From positions 2,604,001 through 2,668,000 of the forward strand of contig CAVNZM010000013.1 in NCBI GenBank assembly GCA_963693365.1: a stretch of DNA of 64,000 bases. Direction: 5' to 3'. The translations under genes were made by a program, and so were the position numbers. Positions 28,258 to 49,094 of the stretch are shown here, one piece after another. Within the stretch, counting starts at the first letter, position 1. Each line of letters opens with the position of its first letter. Source of the DNA: Amoebidium appalachense. Taxonomy: Eukaryota > Ichthyosporea. Below the pieces are notes generated by a model. The model was not told the origin of the DNA, did no database searches, and saw only the letters and a program-made list of their open reading frames with translations.

Positions 28258-29926
28258 ACACACATACACACACACTACCACCACCACCACCCACCCATCT
28301 CTCTGATGTTTGCTTGTGCCCCCACAGTCGCTGCTCGAACACGCCCAAAATGGCTGTCTGTCGGACCCCCCCGGCCTGCCCCTCTACTACGAGACCACTG
28401 CCGACGCAGATGGGCTCATGCGCTACCGCTGCATCCGGGGCACCAACGAGGTGGAGGGGGCAGTGCACAACCCCCTGGCCACCCACTTTGGGGCCACACG
28501 CATGTCGCTGCGCCTGCTGGACGCCACCATGTCCAATAGGCGCCACCGCCACAACCTGCGTGCACACTACCGCAACCGCCTGGGCCAGGCATCAGGGCCC
28601 CCCCACTACAGCCCCTGGATTGTTGACGACATGGAGGCACTGGCGCTGATGCTGTACGGCCATCACCTCGACCCCCAGTGGGTACCCGTAGGCTGCTACA
28701 AGCTACCGGAGGAGTACTTCAACTTTGCCCCGCTCTCCTGTGTGGCCAATGCCCCGGCGCAGGAGCCAGTTGCGGTGCCCGCACCCCCACCTCCGTCTGA
28801 TAACATCGAGCCTGCAGCCAATGGCGTGATGGGCGGGCCAGAGGACTGTGAGGTCGAGGAGGGTGACGGTGCTGCCATGGGGGGGGGCAACCAGGTGGCG
28901 CGTGGTGCACCACAGCCGGACCCTGCACTGAGGGGCGACTACAAGTTCCTGGCGCAGAAGCAACATGTGGCCATCCCCTTCCTTCCGGTGCTTACCCCTC
29001 AGGAGCGCAAGCTATTCAGCACGCTGCTCCTGGGCACCTACAAGGCACATGCAAAGCCCAACGGCCAGCTGTTCGAGGCTTTGGCCCAAGACTTCAACAA
29101 GGCTGCCTCTGTGGCTGGGGGAATCTACATGAAGGATGCGGCCTACATCAAGAAGCATTTCGACAAGTGGAAGACCTGGCAGACGGCACATGCACAGCGC
29201 TCCACACACGAGGGCCTGGCAGATCACCGCAAGCGTATGCGCGAGGAGAGGGCAGACGCTGTGCCAGCAACCATACGGCCTGCCCCCCTGCCACCCCTCC
29301 CTGTTCCAGACGGTGTCGATGCAGGGGCGCAGCGTGAGCGGCCCTTGCCCATGCTAGTGGGCAAAAAGCATCGCAACATTGGCCCTGAGGGGCCCCTGCA
29401 GATGGATTTGCCGGTGCCCCCTCCTATGCAGCCACCCCAGAGAGCCCCCAAGACCTGCAAGACGTGTGGCCGCCAGGGCAAGGGCTGCCCCGGCTCCAAT
29501 CGGGCCAAGAGCTGCCCACGTTGGGTTGCAGCCAATCAGGATGCCATGCCACCAGCACCCGCGCTTGACATGCAGCAGGGCCATGTGCCGCACATGCCCC
29601 CTGCACCCCATCCAGGCCCGCACCACCCACATGGCTGGCCCCCACCGTGGGGCATCATGCCGCCTCAGCCCGGCCCTGCCTTCCCCATGCCTGGGCTACT
29701 GCCGCAGCACTGTCCCCATCCTTACTTGGGCCATGTGGGCCAGCCCTCGGCTGGTGGGCAGTTCCCACCCCCTTCTCGTGCATCTGCTGTGCTGGGCCTG
29801 GCGTTGCCACCTGCTGGAGAGACGCAGCTGCAATGGCACGATCGAAAGCAAAGTAATCGTGGCCGCAAGTCTGCAGGCAGCCAATCAGGATCTCAGAGTA
29901 GTCAGAGTAGCCAAACTAGTGTCTAA
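25669..29926 (+). CDS. WRN-type 3'-5' exonuclease fused to transposase-like module
   Basis: Four exons: 25669-26212, 26647-27287, 27732-27938 and 28328-29926, giving about 996 residues with matching phases. Exon 1 is a DEDDy exonuclease: LDCEW (Asp and Glu, Exo I), GKQIGTD (Exo II) and RCSNW followed by YAALDAYA (Exo III), closely like the Werner exonuclease. Exon 2 encodes a conserved region (RWGGMKVGKKHAVVRV) and a Pro/Gln-rich linker. Exon 4 has RGTNEVEG (28436-28459), reminiscent of a transposase third-acidic motif, a Myb/SANT-like segment (about 29008-29187), a four-Cys cluster CKTCGRQGKGCPGSNRAKSC (29458-29517) and a Pro-rich, Ser/Gln-ended tail. Similar arrangements exist, to my recollection, in uncharacterised fungal and invertebrate proteins. 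Intron 3 uses a GC donor. The 5' end is uncertain: LVYTDCLPG lies in another frame just upstream. Role inferred: nucleic-acid processing, perhaps a domesticated element. Confidence 0.8.
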
Positions 29927-30263
29927 TATTGGAATGTACACCAATGTAACGGATCTCATATGTGTTGTAGTGCTTCAAGTTATACCTGTTCTTCGTACAG
30001 TCATGTTAGGGGGAGGGGGGGGGGGGGGGGGGGGGGGCTAGCTTTCATTCCGAAGTTTACTGTAAAGAATTAAAATTTAGAATCTGAGTAATAGTACAGA
30101 GCCTTTGCACTTTTCTCTGTTTGTTAGGAATTCTTTGTGATCGAGAGTATGGTGTGTTAGACTATTGGTGTTAATGTGTCCTGGAAGGTGTATAATGTCT
30201 GCTGGCCGTAGTCAGTATTTATTTTTAGGTATATAGTATATTTTTAAATGTTGGCCGCTGGCC

Positions 30264-30283
30264 AATAAATAGCAAATAATAAA
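30264..30283 (+). terminator. Polyadenylation signals of the exonuclease gene
   Basis: AATAAA at 30264-30269, with a second AATAAA about 10 bases downstream, follows the TAA at 29924-29926 by about 340 bp in AT-rich DNA. A G-run (30010-30037) lies between stop and signal. Confidence 0.5.
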
Positions 30284-30299
30284 CACACGATAAAGTCAA

Positions 30300-30340
30300 T
30301 AGCGTGCCAAAAAACTAATCCCCAGCGAGCGCACCCAGTG

Positions 30341-30421
<81 letters not shown>

Positions 30422-31378
30422 CGCGTGCGTGCGTGTGTGTGTGTGTGTGTGCGTGCGTGCGTGCGTGTGTGCGTGTGTGCGTGTGTGCGTGTGTGCGTGT
30501 GTGTGTGAGTGTGTGTGTGTGTGTGTGTGTATGTGTGGTGTGGTGTGTGCGCGGCTTGTACATATGTACGTGTTCATGTGCACCTGTGTCGGACCTACGA
30601 AGTACATGAAAGTAAATTTTGACAGCATCGATCTGCCGGTGTGTATGTGTATGTGTGCCAGTGCAGCAGGTGTGCCTTGTAACTGATAGCTTCGCATTTT
30701 ACGTGTGTGTATATATAGTAGTACGCATAGACACTTGCTGATCATTCGGATCGACATTAATATTTAATCTGTCGGTCCTCGGTTTTTTGAGTGAATGATG
30801 ATCAAGTGTAAGAGCATTCACTTGGCAAGTATTAATGTTGCAGAGGCTAGCTGCAGCTGCAAGCGTCGGATGCACACTGACAATTGTCTTTTCAGCGAGT
30901 CTAACCTGCAGGCAGCAGCTGCACACATATAGGGTTGTTATCTTGCGGCACATGCACGGTGATCATTTCAGAGTAATAGAGTTCAGAGCAATGAAAACAA
31001 TGAAAATAACTAAACTTTGTGACTACTTTAAAGTTGCTGAGATCATACGTGGTGCAAGCTGCACTATGAACACATGTATAGTGCTAGTAATTAATACATT
31101 TTTGTTGCCTTCTGCAGGGTTATCGTAGCTACGTCACGGCCTGCACTCAGGGGGGGGGAGGGGGGGGGAGAGGGGGATGATTCGAAGGGGGTATAAATAA
31201 GAACATGCACCTAAAGGTCTTTCCCGTGGATCCTCCCCCCTCCCCCCCCCCACCTCTCCCCTCCCCCGGGGCCCCATACTATGATATCTAGGCCCAATAT
31301 TATATGCCCCTTCCCCCCCCCCCCCCCTCCCTCTCCGGATCCCCGGACCCCACTTCCCTACCCGGAGGCTCCACAGCG

Positions 31379-31425
<47 letters not shown>

Positions 31426-31448
31426 GGCTTACGGGGGCCCTTCTTCAT

Positions 31449-31486
<38 letters not shown>

Positions 31487-31737
31487 GGGGGTGGGGGGGG
31501 AGGGAAGTGGAAGGCGGGGGTGGATGCATGTCAGCCTAGGTGAATTCAATTGTTTAACTCCAGTGTGCAGGACTGGTCTGAAGGCTTAAGAAAACAACGA
31601 GGAAATGGGGTCCAGTGGAGGTGGTGGTGGTGTTCTGTGTGTGTGTGTACACGTGCACGTATGTGTGTGGTTTTTTTAAGGGGTGAGTGGTGGTGGTGGT
31701 GGTGGTGGTGGTCACCGTGGTGGTGGTGTGTGTGTCT

Positions 31738-31799
<62 letters not shown>

Positions 31800-33183
31800 T
31801 AGAAAGAAAAACTGCTCGTGGGTCACTGTTTTTCGTCACTGTATTTGTAACGGGCCGCTCATATTTATATAACTACTTTAATTTAAGTACACGTGTTCAT
31901 TATCATATACGATGGCCAAATATAGAAATTTTGGCGTCGAAGTTCTTGGAGCTAAAAAAACGTTTAAAAGGGGGAAATAATAGCTTGGCCCCAAATTTAC
32001 CTTGCCGTTTTTAGCGAATGTATTTTTTATTCATGAGTTCTAGTGATTCAGTGAGTGCACGTGCCTGCCTCAGGCTGATCATGACAACTGCAACACACCA
32101 TTCCTACATGGATATCAACCAAAAGAAAATAGTATATACTGTGGTGGTCTCCTAAACCTTGTGCGGCATGCGCATACATGATATTACAGTGACGCATGTG
32201 CATATTATTGTTCTGTACACCGGAGTGTGCCGGTGCACGTGGCTGTTTTGTGCACATGTTACAATAGCAGCACGATCTCCCTAAACTCCATGTTTACACA
32301 TCCCTCACCCTGGCTCTGCCTTGTCGGTGCTCCAAAACACACATACAAATCCCCCTAGACTCAGTGCCTGCACATGGTCGCATTCACGTGCAGGTCACGT
32401 GACACATGCGATGCCATACTGCCGTCTACAGCAACAACCACGGCAGCATGTATACCGGCCCAGCACGAAATATACTTATCGGCAGCCCACTGAACTCGCC
32501 CATTTTCTCTTTTTCATGTATGTCCCTCCTTTTTTGTAAAATCACCCTTTTTGGCCTCCCGGTAGTGGATTTTGCAGGATTTGACTTCTTTGAGGTCCAA
32601 AAACCTCAAATTTTCCCCGGCGGGGCCGGGGAGGGAGAATTCAAAAATTGCCCGCTCCTGATATGGTACCCGGGCCGGCTTCAGTCTCGGAACAGACTAC
32701 AAACATTCGGTTCACAGTGTCTTCCATTCATCAGAGAATCTGCCAGGGATTCCCATGAATTTCAGCCTAACAGATCCCTACCCGTATTAAGAAGAGGAGC
32801 AACGATATAGAAGAGTAGTTTGTTATTTTAAATGATATGCGCATATGTTGATTATATGTGCGTATAAGCATGTACCTACCATCACGAACTTCGAGATCAG
32901 TCAACAAATATTTTTGTACGATTGGCTCAGACGCTCATCCGCAGCATATCTTCGAATTCCGGCCTATGCTCGAAAAATCGAGTGGGTTTTCTCCACATGC
33001 CTGCGACACGTGTTGATTATTTATTTGTTTTATTTTTGGATATAATAGCATTCTGATAATTTAGTGCTTTAGTAAGCCTAAACTACTGCTACTGTATCCA
33101 CTCACCTGCCCGTCTTTCCACTGATTCGAAAGAATGTGATCGATGACGCCACCATCCCCCGCATATCATGGGGTGTCTTGATC
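30300..33183. other. Intergenic DNA with (GT)n and opposed C- and G-runs
   Basis: A (GT)n/(GC) tract lies at about 30342-30530. C-runs at 31315-31327 and 31380-31423, followed by a G-run at 31450-31485, form an inverted homopolymer pair. A (GGT)n/(GT)n/poly-G stretch lies at 31617-31798. A 134-codon frame from ATG 32406 to 32810 has no recognised domain and I do not call it a gene. The rest is ordinary AT-mixed sequence. Confidence 0.6.
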
Positions 33184-33223
33184 CAAGGCCCCCTAAATAG
33201 GTGTGGTATTTAGGAGGCCTTGG
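33184..33223. mobile_element. Tiny palindromic element, copy 2, with direct repeats
   Basis: Reverse orientation of the element at 23.7 kb. The arm CCAAGGCCCCCTAAATA, a short loop and TATTTAGGAGGCCTTGG pair with one mismatch. GTCTTGATCC occurs on both sides (33175-33184 and 33223-33232), unlike the flanks of copy 1, so each copy has its own target-site-like duplication. It lies about 140 bp upstream of the NAA30 start codon. Confidence 0.7.
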
Positions 33224-33359
33224 TCTTGATCCCATCCAATCTTTATACGTCGCCCCCACACGACATGGGCCAAGCTTGCAAAGTTCACTGATCCGCGTTG
33301 TAGTGGTTTTATTAATTTGTTTGATGTTCTAATAGAGCATTTTGAGGGAAGTAGGCAAT

Positions 33360-43220
<9,861 letters not shown>

Positions 43221-43367
43221 TTGTGTGTGTGTGTGCAAACATCAATATTTTCCTCCTTCAGCCCGAGTTCCACACCACACACTTGCATGCACACACAACA
43301 CGGAAGATTTGTTGGTAAGATGGAGGTTCCTTGTACAGGAGTGGTTTGGAGGGAGAAGGTGCGCACG

Positions 43368-43410
<43 letters not shown>

Positions 43411-43478
43411 ACCTCTTTCTCTCCCTCTCTCTCCTCCCCCAGCCTGCTTCCTCCCCCCCCCCCCCCCCCCCCCCCCCT

Positions 43479-43532
<54 letters not shown>

Positions 43533-44190
43533 CCCCCCCCCCCCCCCCCTCCTTTCTCTCTGTCTCTCTCTCACTCTCTCTCTCTCTTCCCCCCCCCCCC
43601 CCCCCCCCCCCCCCCGGGGGCTCTGCTTATTATGCATACTCTTTATGTATGGCTTGCATTCTGCATCGTGTTATCCGTTTGTTCTTGTGTACTTCGTACT
43701 TTTTGACGCATTCAAAACCCCCCCCGGGGGCAGTTTTTGGTTGCTGTTTGTATCTGTAGGCAAGGACAAAAAGTAAACCTGGTTCCCTTTTGATGTTGAG
43801 TTTCGGGTTCGCGTTGGTGTAAGCGCAACCCGAGTTAGTCTGGTATCGAATGTAATAGTAACTCCACAAAACATAGCCAATGAAGCCTTTGTTTTGCTAT
43901 TATTATAGGTGCGTATGTGAAACGTTCTTATTGGTTGACAACAGTAATGTGCTCAGCATAGCGACGAGCTGTCAAACTTGGGTGCAGCTTCCAAATTTCA
44001 ACTCAAAGTCTGCACGTTGTTGTTATGTATCTGAGGTTTGTGTTGGTCATGTTTTGCCCATGCCTTTCGAGAACCGCATGCGGATTTCTGCATGACAATG
44101 TTCACATGTACACGGGTATTTTTTTGTGTGCTTGATGCACGCATGTGCAAGGGCTCTCAAATGAATGAATGAATGAGTACATTAATATAG

Positions 44191-44271
<81 letters not shown>

Positions 44272-45296
44272 ACGTATGTGTGTGTGTTCATGCGCGCCTG
44301 TCTGTGTACAGGTGTGTTTTCGTACACGTGGTTGTGTGTGTACGTACACCTGACACTGTGTGTGTACTGCAGTATGTGTGTGTACATGTACACGTGTGTC
44401 TTGCAACATATGAAGTGTGTGTACACGTGTGACTGTGCCCGTGTGGATGTGTGTGTGTGTGTGTGTGCACGTGTGTGTGTGCGCGCGCGTCTGTGTGTGT
44501 GTGTACATGTGTACACGTGTATGATGTGCACACGTCACGATACACACGTGTAGCCTAATGCCGGTAGGTGTCGGCAGTGGGCCTCACGAGGTGTACTACG
44601 TCACGTCGGCGGCGCGAATTTTTCCTGGCCGATGCCCCACCGTGAAGGGTGACTGCTGTTGGGGTCTTAAGTTTGGAGGTAGTCTTATTATATAATTATT
44701 CTTTAATTCACCGATCTCAGATCTAGATCTAATTGGCCAAAAAGTGGGGCCTAAAAATCGGGGCCAAATGCTAATCTACAGCCTCTTAAAGCCACTTTAT
44801 TTTTGATTTCACTTAGAAACGAAGTTGTCACCCTCTAAGTAAAGTTGTATATATAAAAAGACGCGCAATAGTTGCAATTGATATAGGCGGTCTGGGGTGT
44901 CCGACGTCTTCGATCAACCTGACTGCCGACTGACTGACGGCGGCGCCGCGGGAGTCGATCGCATAGCATATAGCAAAACATGTTTTTTTGCCTTTTTGGA
45001 CCTCAAAAAACGTGCCGGACACCCTATGTTGCTTATATATACAATGTGTGTCGCTTTATTATCTATACTTTTAATTAAGGCGCCAAGTCCTGTTTCCTAT
45101 TCATAGTTTAGGCTTTATTGAGTAAAAACGGATTTGGACTATGACCGGCATAGGATGGTTAGGCCCCACTTTTGAGCCGCCAATTTCATTTAGGAATCTG
45201 AAGTCGGTGAGCAACGAAACTTTCCCTCCGTCAGTCCTTGAGTCACACTGCACTAAGCCAACTTGTGTGACCTCAGGCAGGCTGGGTGCAAGAGGT

Positions 45297-45343
<47 letters not shown>

Positions 45344-45560
45344 TCCCCCCCGCCGTCCGGCGCCGGCCTTCGAATTCGAGGCCCCCTCCCTCAACCCCTC
45401 CCCCTCCCTTTCAACCCACTCGGGCCTCTTGAAGGCTTCCCCAATGAAGTCGGCCTCTTTTGTTTCTCGGTCTCTTCTGGCCGAGTCCTGACTCAAGTGG
45501 GCAAAACTTGAAAGGATCCTGGTTGGCCACGCCAGTCGCGAGTCGACGGGAAAGATGTTA
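43221..45560. other. NAA30 3' flank and intergenic DNA
   Basis: (AC)n lies at 43371-43406 and pyrimidine and C-runs at 43411-43615. A recent copy of the intronic repeat is at 43616-43730, outside the coding gene. (GT)n with variants lies at 44195-44520. A TATATAAAAAGACGCGC promoter-like motif (about 44849-44866) has no recognised gene after it. A C-run of about 44 lies at 45298-45342. No protein domain is recognised. Confidence 0.6.
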
Positions 45561-45759
45561 AATCGGGGTTTACGCTGTTTACTCGAGGCAAAGAGAACCA
45601 GTCTCAGGTATGGGGGGGGGGGGTTTGCTCGGAATATCCCCTCAGCGGTATATCATGATCACGTACATAGATGTCGGGTGGTGACTATATATCAGGGTTT
45701 ACTTTCTCTACGAGACACCATAAAGACTACAAGGAGAAATCAATTAGTTGGGGTTCCCC

Positions 45760-45801
<42 letters not shown>

Positions 45802-45833
45802 GGGCTCCCCTCGGGACACTCGGTATCAGCTGG

Positions 45834-45878
<45 letters not shown>

Positions 45879-45899
45879 GTGTGTGTGTGTGCGCGTGCG
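45561..45899 (-). repeat. LINE 3' region: (AC)n, A-run and 200-bp tail
   Basis: Reading on the minus strand from the ORF2 stop: (AC)n with CG interruptions (45896-45836), then AACCAGCTGATACCGAGTGTC, an A-run of about 35 (45798-45763) and about 200 bp ending at AAACCCCGATTT (45561). The same order is found after the 13.8 kb copy, so the segment past the A-run is either part of the element or was duplicated with it. Confidence 0.8.
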
Positions 45900-48800
45900 C
45901 TATAATTTTGTAGTGATGTGTTTCTCAAGCCAATCAATACATCTAATAAACAGGTCGTAGTTACGCGTGTTTAGTATAAAATCAAGGATGTTGTAATTTA
46001 CAGGTAGGCTATCTTTCTGGGTGTCTGTTGTGAATGTGACGTGTGTGTGTTGCGGTATTATGTGGTCTATCAAACTACATTTGGCGATACATGACCGGTT
46101 AAACTGGTGTGTGTGTGTGTTGTTTGGGCATGCAAATGATGCCACCTTATACTTATTAGATCTCCACTGTATAGCACGTGTACAGTAAAAGCGTGGTAAT
46201 TGATCAATAATACCATCAGCTAGAGAAAGACCAGTTCTACAGGAAGGTAATATGTATTTAGGTGTTATACACTTGCGAGTGCCATATTTGGCAATATGGT
46301 TGAGGCGGTCAGTATATATAAAACGAGACATAAGGCTTAGTTTTTCAAGGTGTATGCTTTCATCGGGTCTAGTGTCGTGTGGTATCTTTTTCCATTTGTT
46401 ATATTGCGTGATTATCTTGTGATTGTGTACATGTTTAATAAGTAAGTGGCAGTCCAAAGTCACACACACACTATTGCGGGGTTTATTTGTATTTGTGCCC
46501 AGGGGAGAAGGGGAGAGAGAGGGGAGGAAAGAGGGGAGAGGTGAGGAGGGGACAGGTCGGATAGAGAAGAGAGGGTGGGAGGGCAAATACTTCTTTAAGC
46601 GGCTTATGTGCTTATTGAATTTCAGCGCGAGATAGGATACTCTAGCAGCTATTGGGACCAGACCATATATCGAGAGCGTTACAGGCCCAGGTTTACAACA
46701 GTTGTTAGATAGAAAGGAGGCAACTTCTGCTTCAAGGAAATTTGCCAAGGGTTTAAGCGCTCTAGTTCTCTCTTTCTTGATCCAAGCGGCGAGAAGGGGT
46801 AAACCATATTCACATGCCGGGAAGACAAAAGTGCGAATAAATGTAAGTCTAATAGAAGGATGGAGGGGTGTGTCTTTAAAAATATTAGCCGAGAAGAAAG
46901 CTAACCGCTTACGAGCCAACTCTACCCTCTTTTCGACCATATGGGGAAACATAACACCAACAGAATCAACCGGAACACCAAGATATTTGTATTCTGGAAC
47001 TATAGGTACAGGTTTAGATGATAATGTAAATGTGTGTAAATTGTTAGCTATATCAGGTACAAGAACACCACATTTGTCTATGTTAAGGATCATAAGGTTT
47101 GCCTTGCACCACTCTGACACTACATCGAACAATCTTTGCAGGCGTCTAGGGGTACGGGCAAGGAGGGACAGATCATCAGCATAGAGAAGTGCAGGCGGAA
47201 AGTTATTAATAGGGTCATCGTTTTCGGCGTAAATCTTGACAGCCAAATCATCTATAAATAGGTTCAACAAAAAGGGGCTAAGCAATGAACCCTGCAAGAG
47301 ACCTCTAGTACGAGCAAAACCATATGAAAGATGCCCATTAACCACAGCTCTACCATAGGTTTGAGACAAGAGTGCTTCTAACAGAACACCAATGCAGTGT
47401 GGTACACCCCGTGCAGCAAGCTTTTCCCATAGGAGACCAGGGGAGACAGAATCGTAAGCAGTTTTCCAATCAATAAAGCCAACATATTGTGCACCAACTT
47501 GCATAGAATCGTGCAGTGCCATTATTTGAACATAACATGAATTGTTTTTACGAAAAGCGGATTGGCATGGGTGTATGTGAAGAATAGATTGAAACCTAGG
47601 GTGATGTGCAAATAACCTAAGTAAGCAAGCTTCAAAGAATCTACGAACAACCTGGGTTAGTGTAATGGGGCGAAAGGATGATATGGGGCCCTCAGAGTCC
47701 TTCTTAACTATGGGGATCACTAAGGTATCTAACCAAGATGACGGGACATGTCCACATTTAACACACCAAGAAAAGAGAGAGCTTAACATGATAGTAAGAT
47801 CAGGTTTAATAGCACGATCACTTTCCTTTTGTGGGTAGGAGGGAACAAGGATTTTAAGAAACCCAGCAGGGAGTCCATCAGGTCCACAAGACTTACTAGA
47901 GCTATAACTAGATATCACAGACCATATGGCATCGGGACTGAAAAAGGGGAGGATCGATTCTATGGGGATAGATGGGTCTACAGGCCACACAATAGGTTTC
48001 TGAGCGGGGGTCCTATCTTTAAACAGTTCCGAGAAATACTTATCAGAGTCTATGAGGGGGTCTCCAGTGGTATCACCAATAATACGAGCAGGGGGGCCAA
48101 ATCGATTCATACTAGCAAGCCGGCGCAAGCTTTCCTTTTGAGACAGGGGTTCACCTAGTCTAGCGGGAGTGGTGTTTGGTAACAAGAGAGCATCGGGGTA
48201 TTCCTTCCTACCACCGCCAGCATAATCACCGAGATCTATCAAATCATCAACAATAAAGTTAGTGCATGTATCTAGTACGAGATGTGAATCTGGCCTGGCT
48301 TGTGCAGATTCTAATAGGCGCATATATATAGGGTGTTTCGTAGCATAGCATACACATACATCAACTCTACCCCACTGTGACTTAAGCTGGGATAGACGGA
48401 GGCGAAAGGTGGGAGGGGGAGGGGGGAGCAGATCAAGGGAGATCTTAGGTAGGAAAAGGATAGGAGAGTGGTCAGATGACCTAGAGAGGTTAGGAGGGAG
48501 AGAGAGTTTTGACATGGTTGATGGCCAAAAGGCCACTCCCCAGTCGGTGTTGTGGGCATGGGATATTTGAGGGAACCGCAAAGTGTGACTTTGGACATAC
48601 CTTGCTAAAGGGATAGCACGCTCCGGGGGCTTAGATGGGTACCCGACACTCACTTGCAGTGTGTCTGTGTGGTGGAGTCGCGTGTTAAAATCACCTAAAA
48701 TAACAGTGGACATTGGTAACTGTGACAACTCGTGAGTCAATTCGACAACCGACATAGATGGTGGGTAATATACAAAAGTAAAAACATTAGAAAGAAACTC

Positions 48801-49094
48801 TATAGAAACCGAGAATTCCGTTTTTGCTACCGGTTTGCACTTCACTCTCACGTGTGGTGCGGCAAGTACAATAATGCCTCGGTTTTTCGCGTAACCGGGG
48901 TGTGTGGATGTGTCGACCAATGTAGAGTTGAATTTGTGGTGGTTTTTAAACTGTGTTTCGCAAATCACTGTAAACGTGTGGTTGTTTGTCTGTTGTTGTA
49001 TGTAGCTGATTTTATCGTCGAGTGTCCCGGGGGGGAGGCCCTTTTGGGGGCCCAGTGTCCGAGCATTCCAGAAGAAGAAGGATAAATTAGGCAT
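45900..49094 (-). CDS. LINE ORF2: APE endonuclease and reverse transcriptase
   Basis: Intact 1064-codon frame from ATG 49094 to TAG 45900. Residues 1-215 form an APE-like endonuclease: WNAR (9-12), CETQ with catalytic-type Glu46, LGDFNTRLHH with Asp135 and Asn137, and SSDHSPILF with Asp208 and His209. Residues about 400-660 are the reverse transcriptase: SCGPDGLPAGFLK, FRPITLTQVVRRFFE, FIDWKTAYDSV (motif A), RGLLQGSLLSPFLLNLFIDDL (motif B) and LLYADDLSLL with the YADD box at 638-641. The last 400 residues have no domain that I recognise. It nicks target DNA and copies element RNA in place (family knowledge). Its ATG overlaps the ORF1 stop by 8 bases, suggesting coupled translation. All catalytic motifs are present, so the protein may be active. 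Confidence 0.95.
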   Translation of the reverse strand: MPNLSFFFWNARTLGPQKGLPPGTLDDKISYIQQQTNNHTFTVICETQFKNHHKFNSTLVDTSTHPGYAKNRGIIVLAAPHVRVKCKPVAKTEFSVSIEFLSNVFTFVYYPPSMSVVELTHELSQLPMSTVILGDFNTRLHHTDTLQVSVGYPSKPPERAIPLARYVQSHTLRFPQISHAHNTDWGVAFWPSTMSKLSLPPNLSRSSDHSPILFLPKISLDLLPPPPPTFRLRLSQLKSQWGRVDVCVCYATKHPIYMRLLESAQARPDSHLVLDTCTNFIVDDLIDLGDYAGGGRKEYPDALLLPNTTPARLGEPLSQKESLRRLASMNRFGPPARIIGDTTGDPLIDSDKYFSELFKDRTPAQKPIVWPVDPSIPIESILPFFSPDAIWSVISSYSSSKSCGPDGLPAGFLKILVPSYPQKESDRAIKPDLTIMLSSLFSWCVKCGHVPSSWLDTLVIPIVKKDSEGPISSFRPITLTQVVRRFFEACLLRLFAHHPRFQSILHIHPCQSAFRKNNSCYVQIMALHDSMQVGAQYVGFIDWKTAYDSVSPGLLWEKLAARGVPHCIGVLLEALLSQTYGRAVVNGHLSYGFARTRGLLQGSLLSPFLLNLFIDDLAVKIYAENDDPINNFPPALLYADDLSLLARTPRRLQRLFDVVSEWCKANLMILNIDKCGVLVPDIANNLHTFTLSSKPVPIVPEYKYLGVPVDSVGVMFPHMVEKRVELARKRLAFFSANIFKDTPLHPSIRLTFIRTFVFPACEYGLPLLAAWIKKERTRALKPLANFLEAEVASFLSNNCCKPGPVTLSIYGLVPIAARVSYLALKFNKHISRLKKYLPSHPLFSIRPVPSSPLPSFLPSLSPSPLGTNTNKPRNSVCVTLDCHLLIKHVHNHKIITQYNKWKKIPHDTRPDESIHLEKLSLMSRFIYTDRLNHIAKYGTRKCITPKYILPSCRTGLSLADGIIDQLPRFYCTRAIQWRSNKYKVASFACPNNTHTHQFNRSCIAKCSLIDHIIPQHTHVTFTTDTQKDSLPVNYNILDFILNTRNYDLFIRCIDWLEKHITTKL

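Noticed and set aside
28020-28310. Coding continuity through exon 3/4 intron sequence of the exonuclease gene
   Set aside because: The frame there is Pro and Thr-His repeats; splicing 27938 to 28328 keeps phase and removes it.
32406-32810. 134-codon plus-strand frame as a gene
   Set aside because: No recognised domain, no signal peptide or repeats, and no neighbouring exon signals; left as unassigned.
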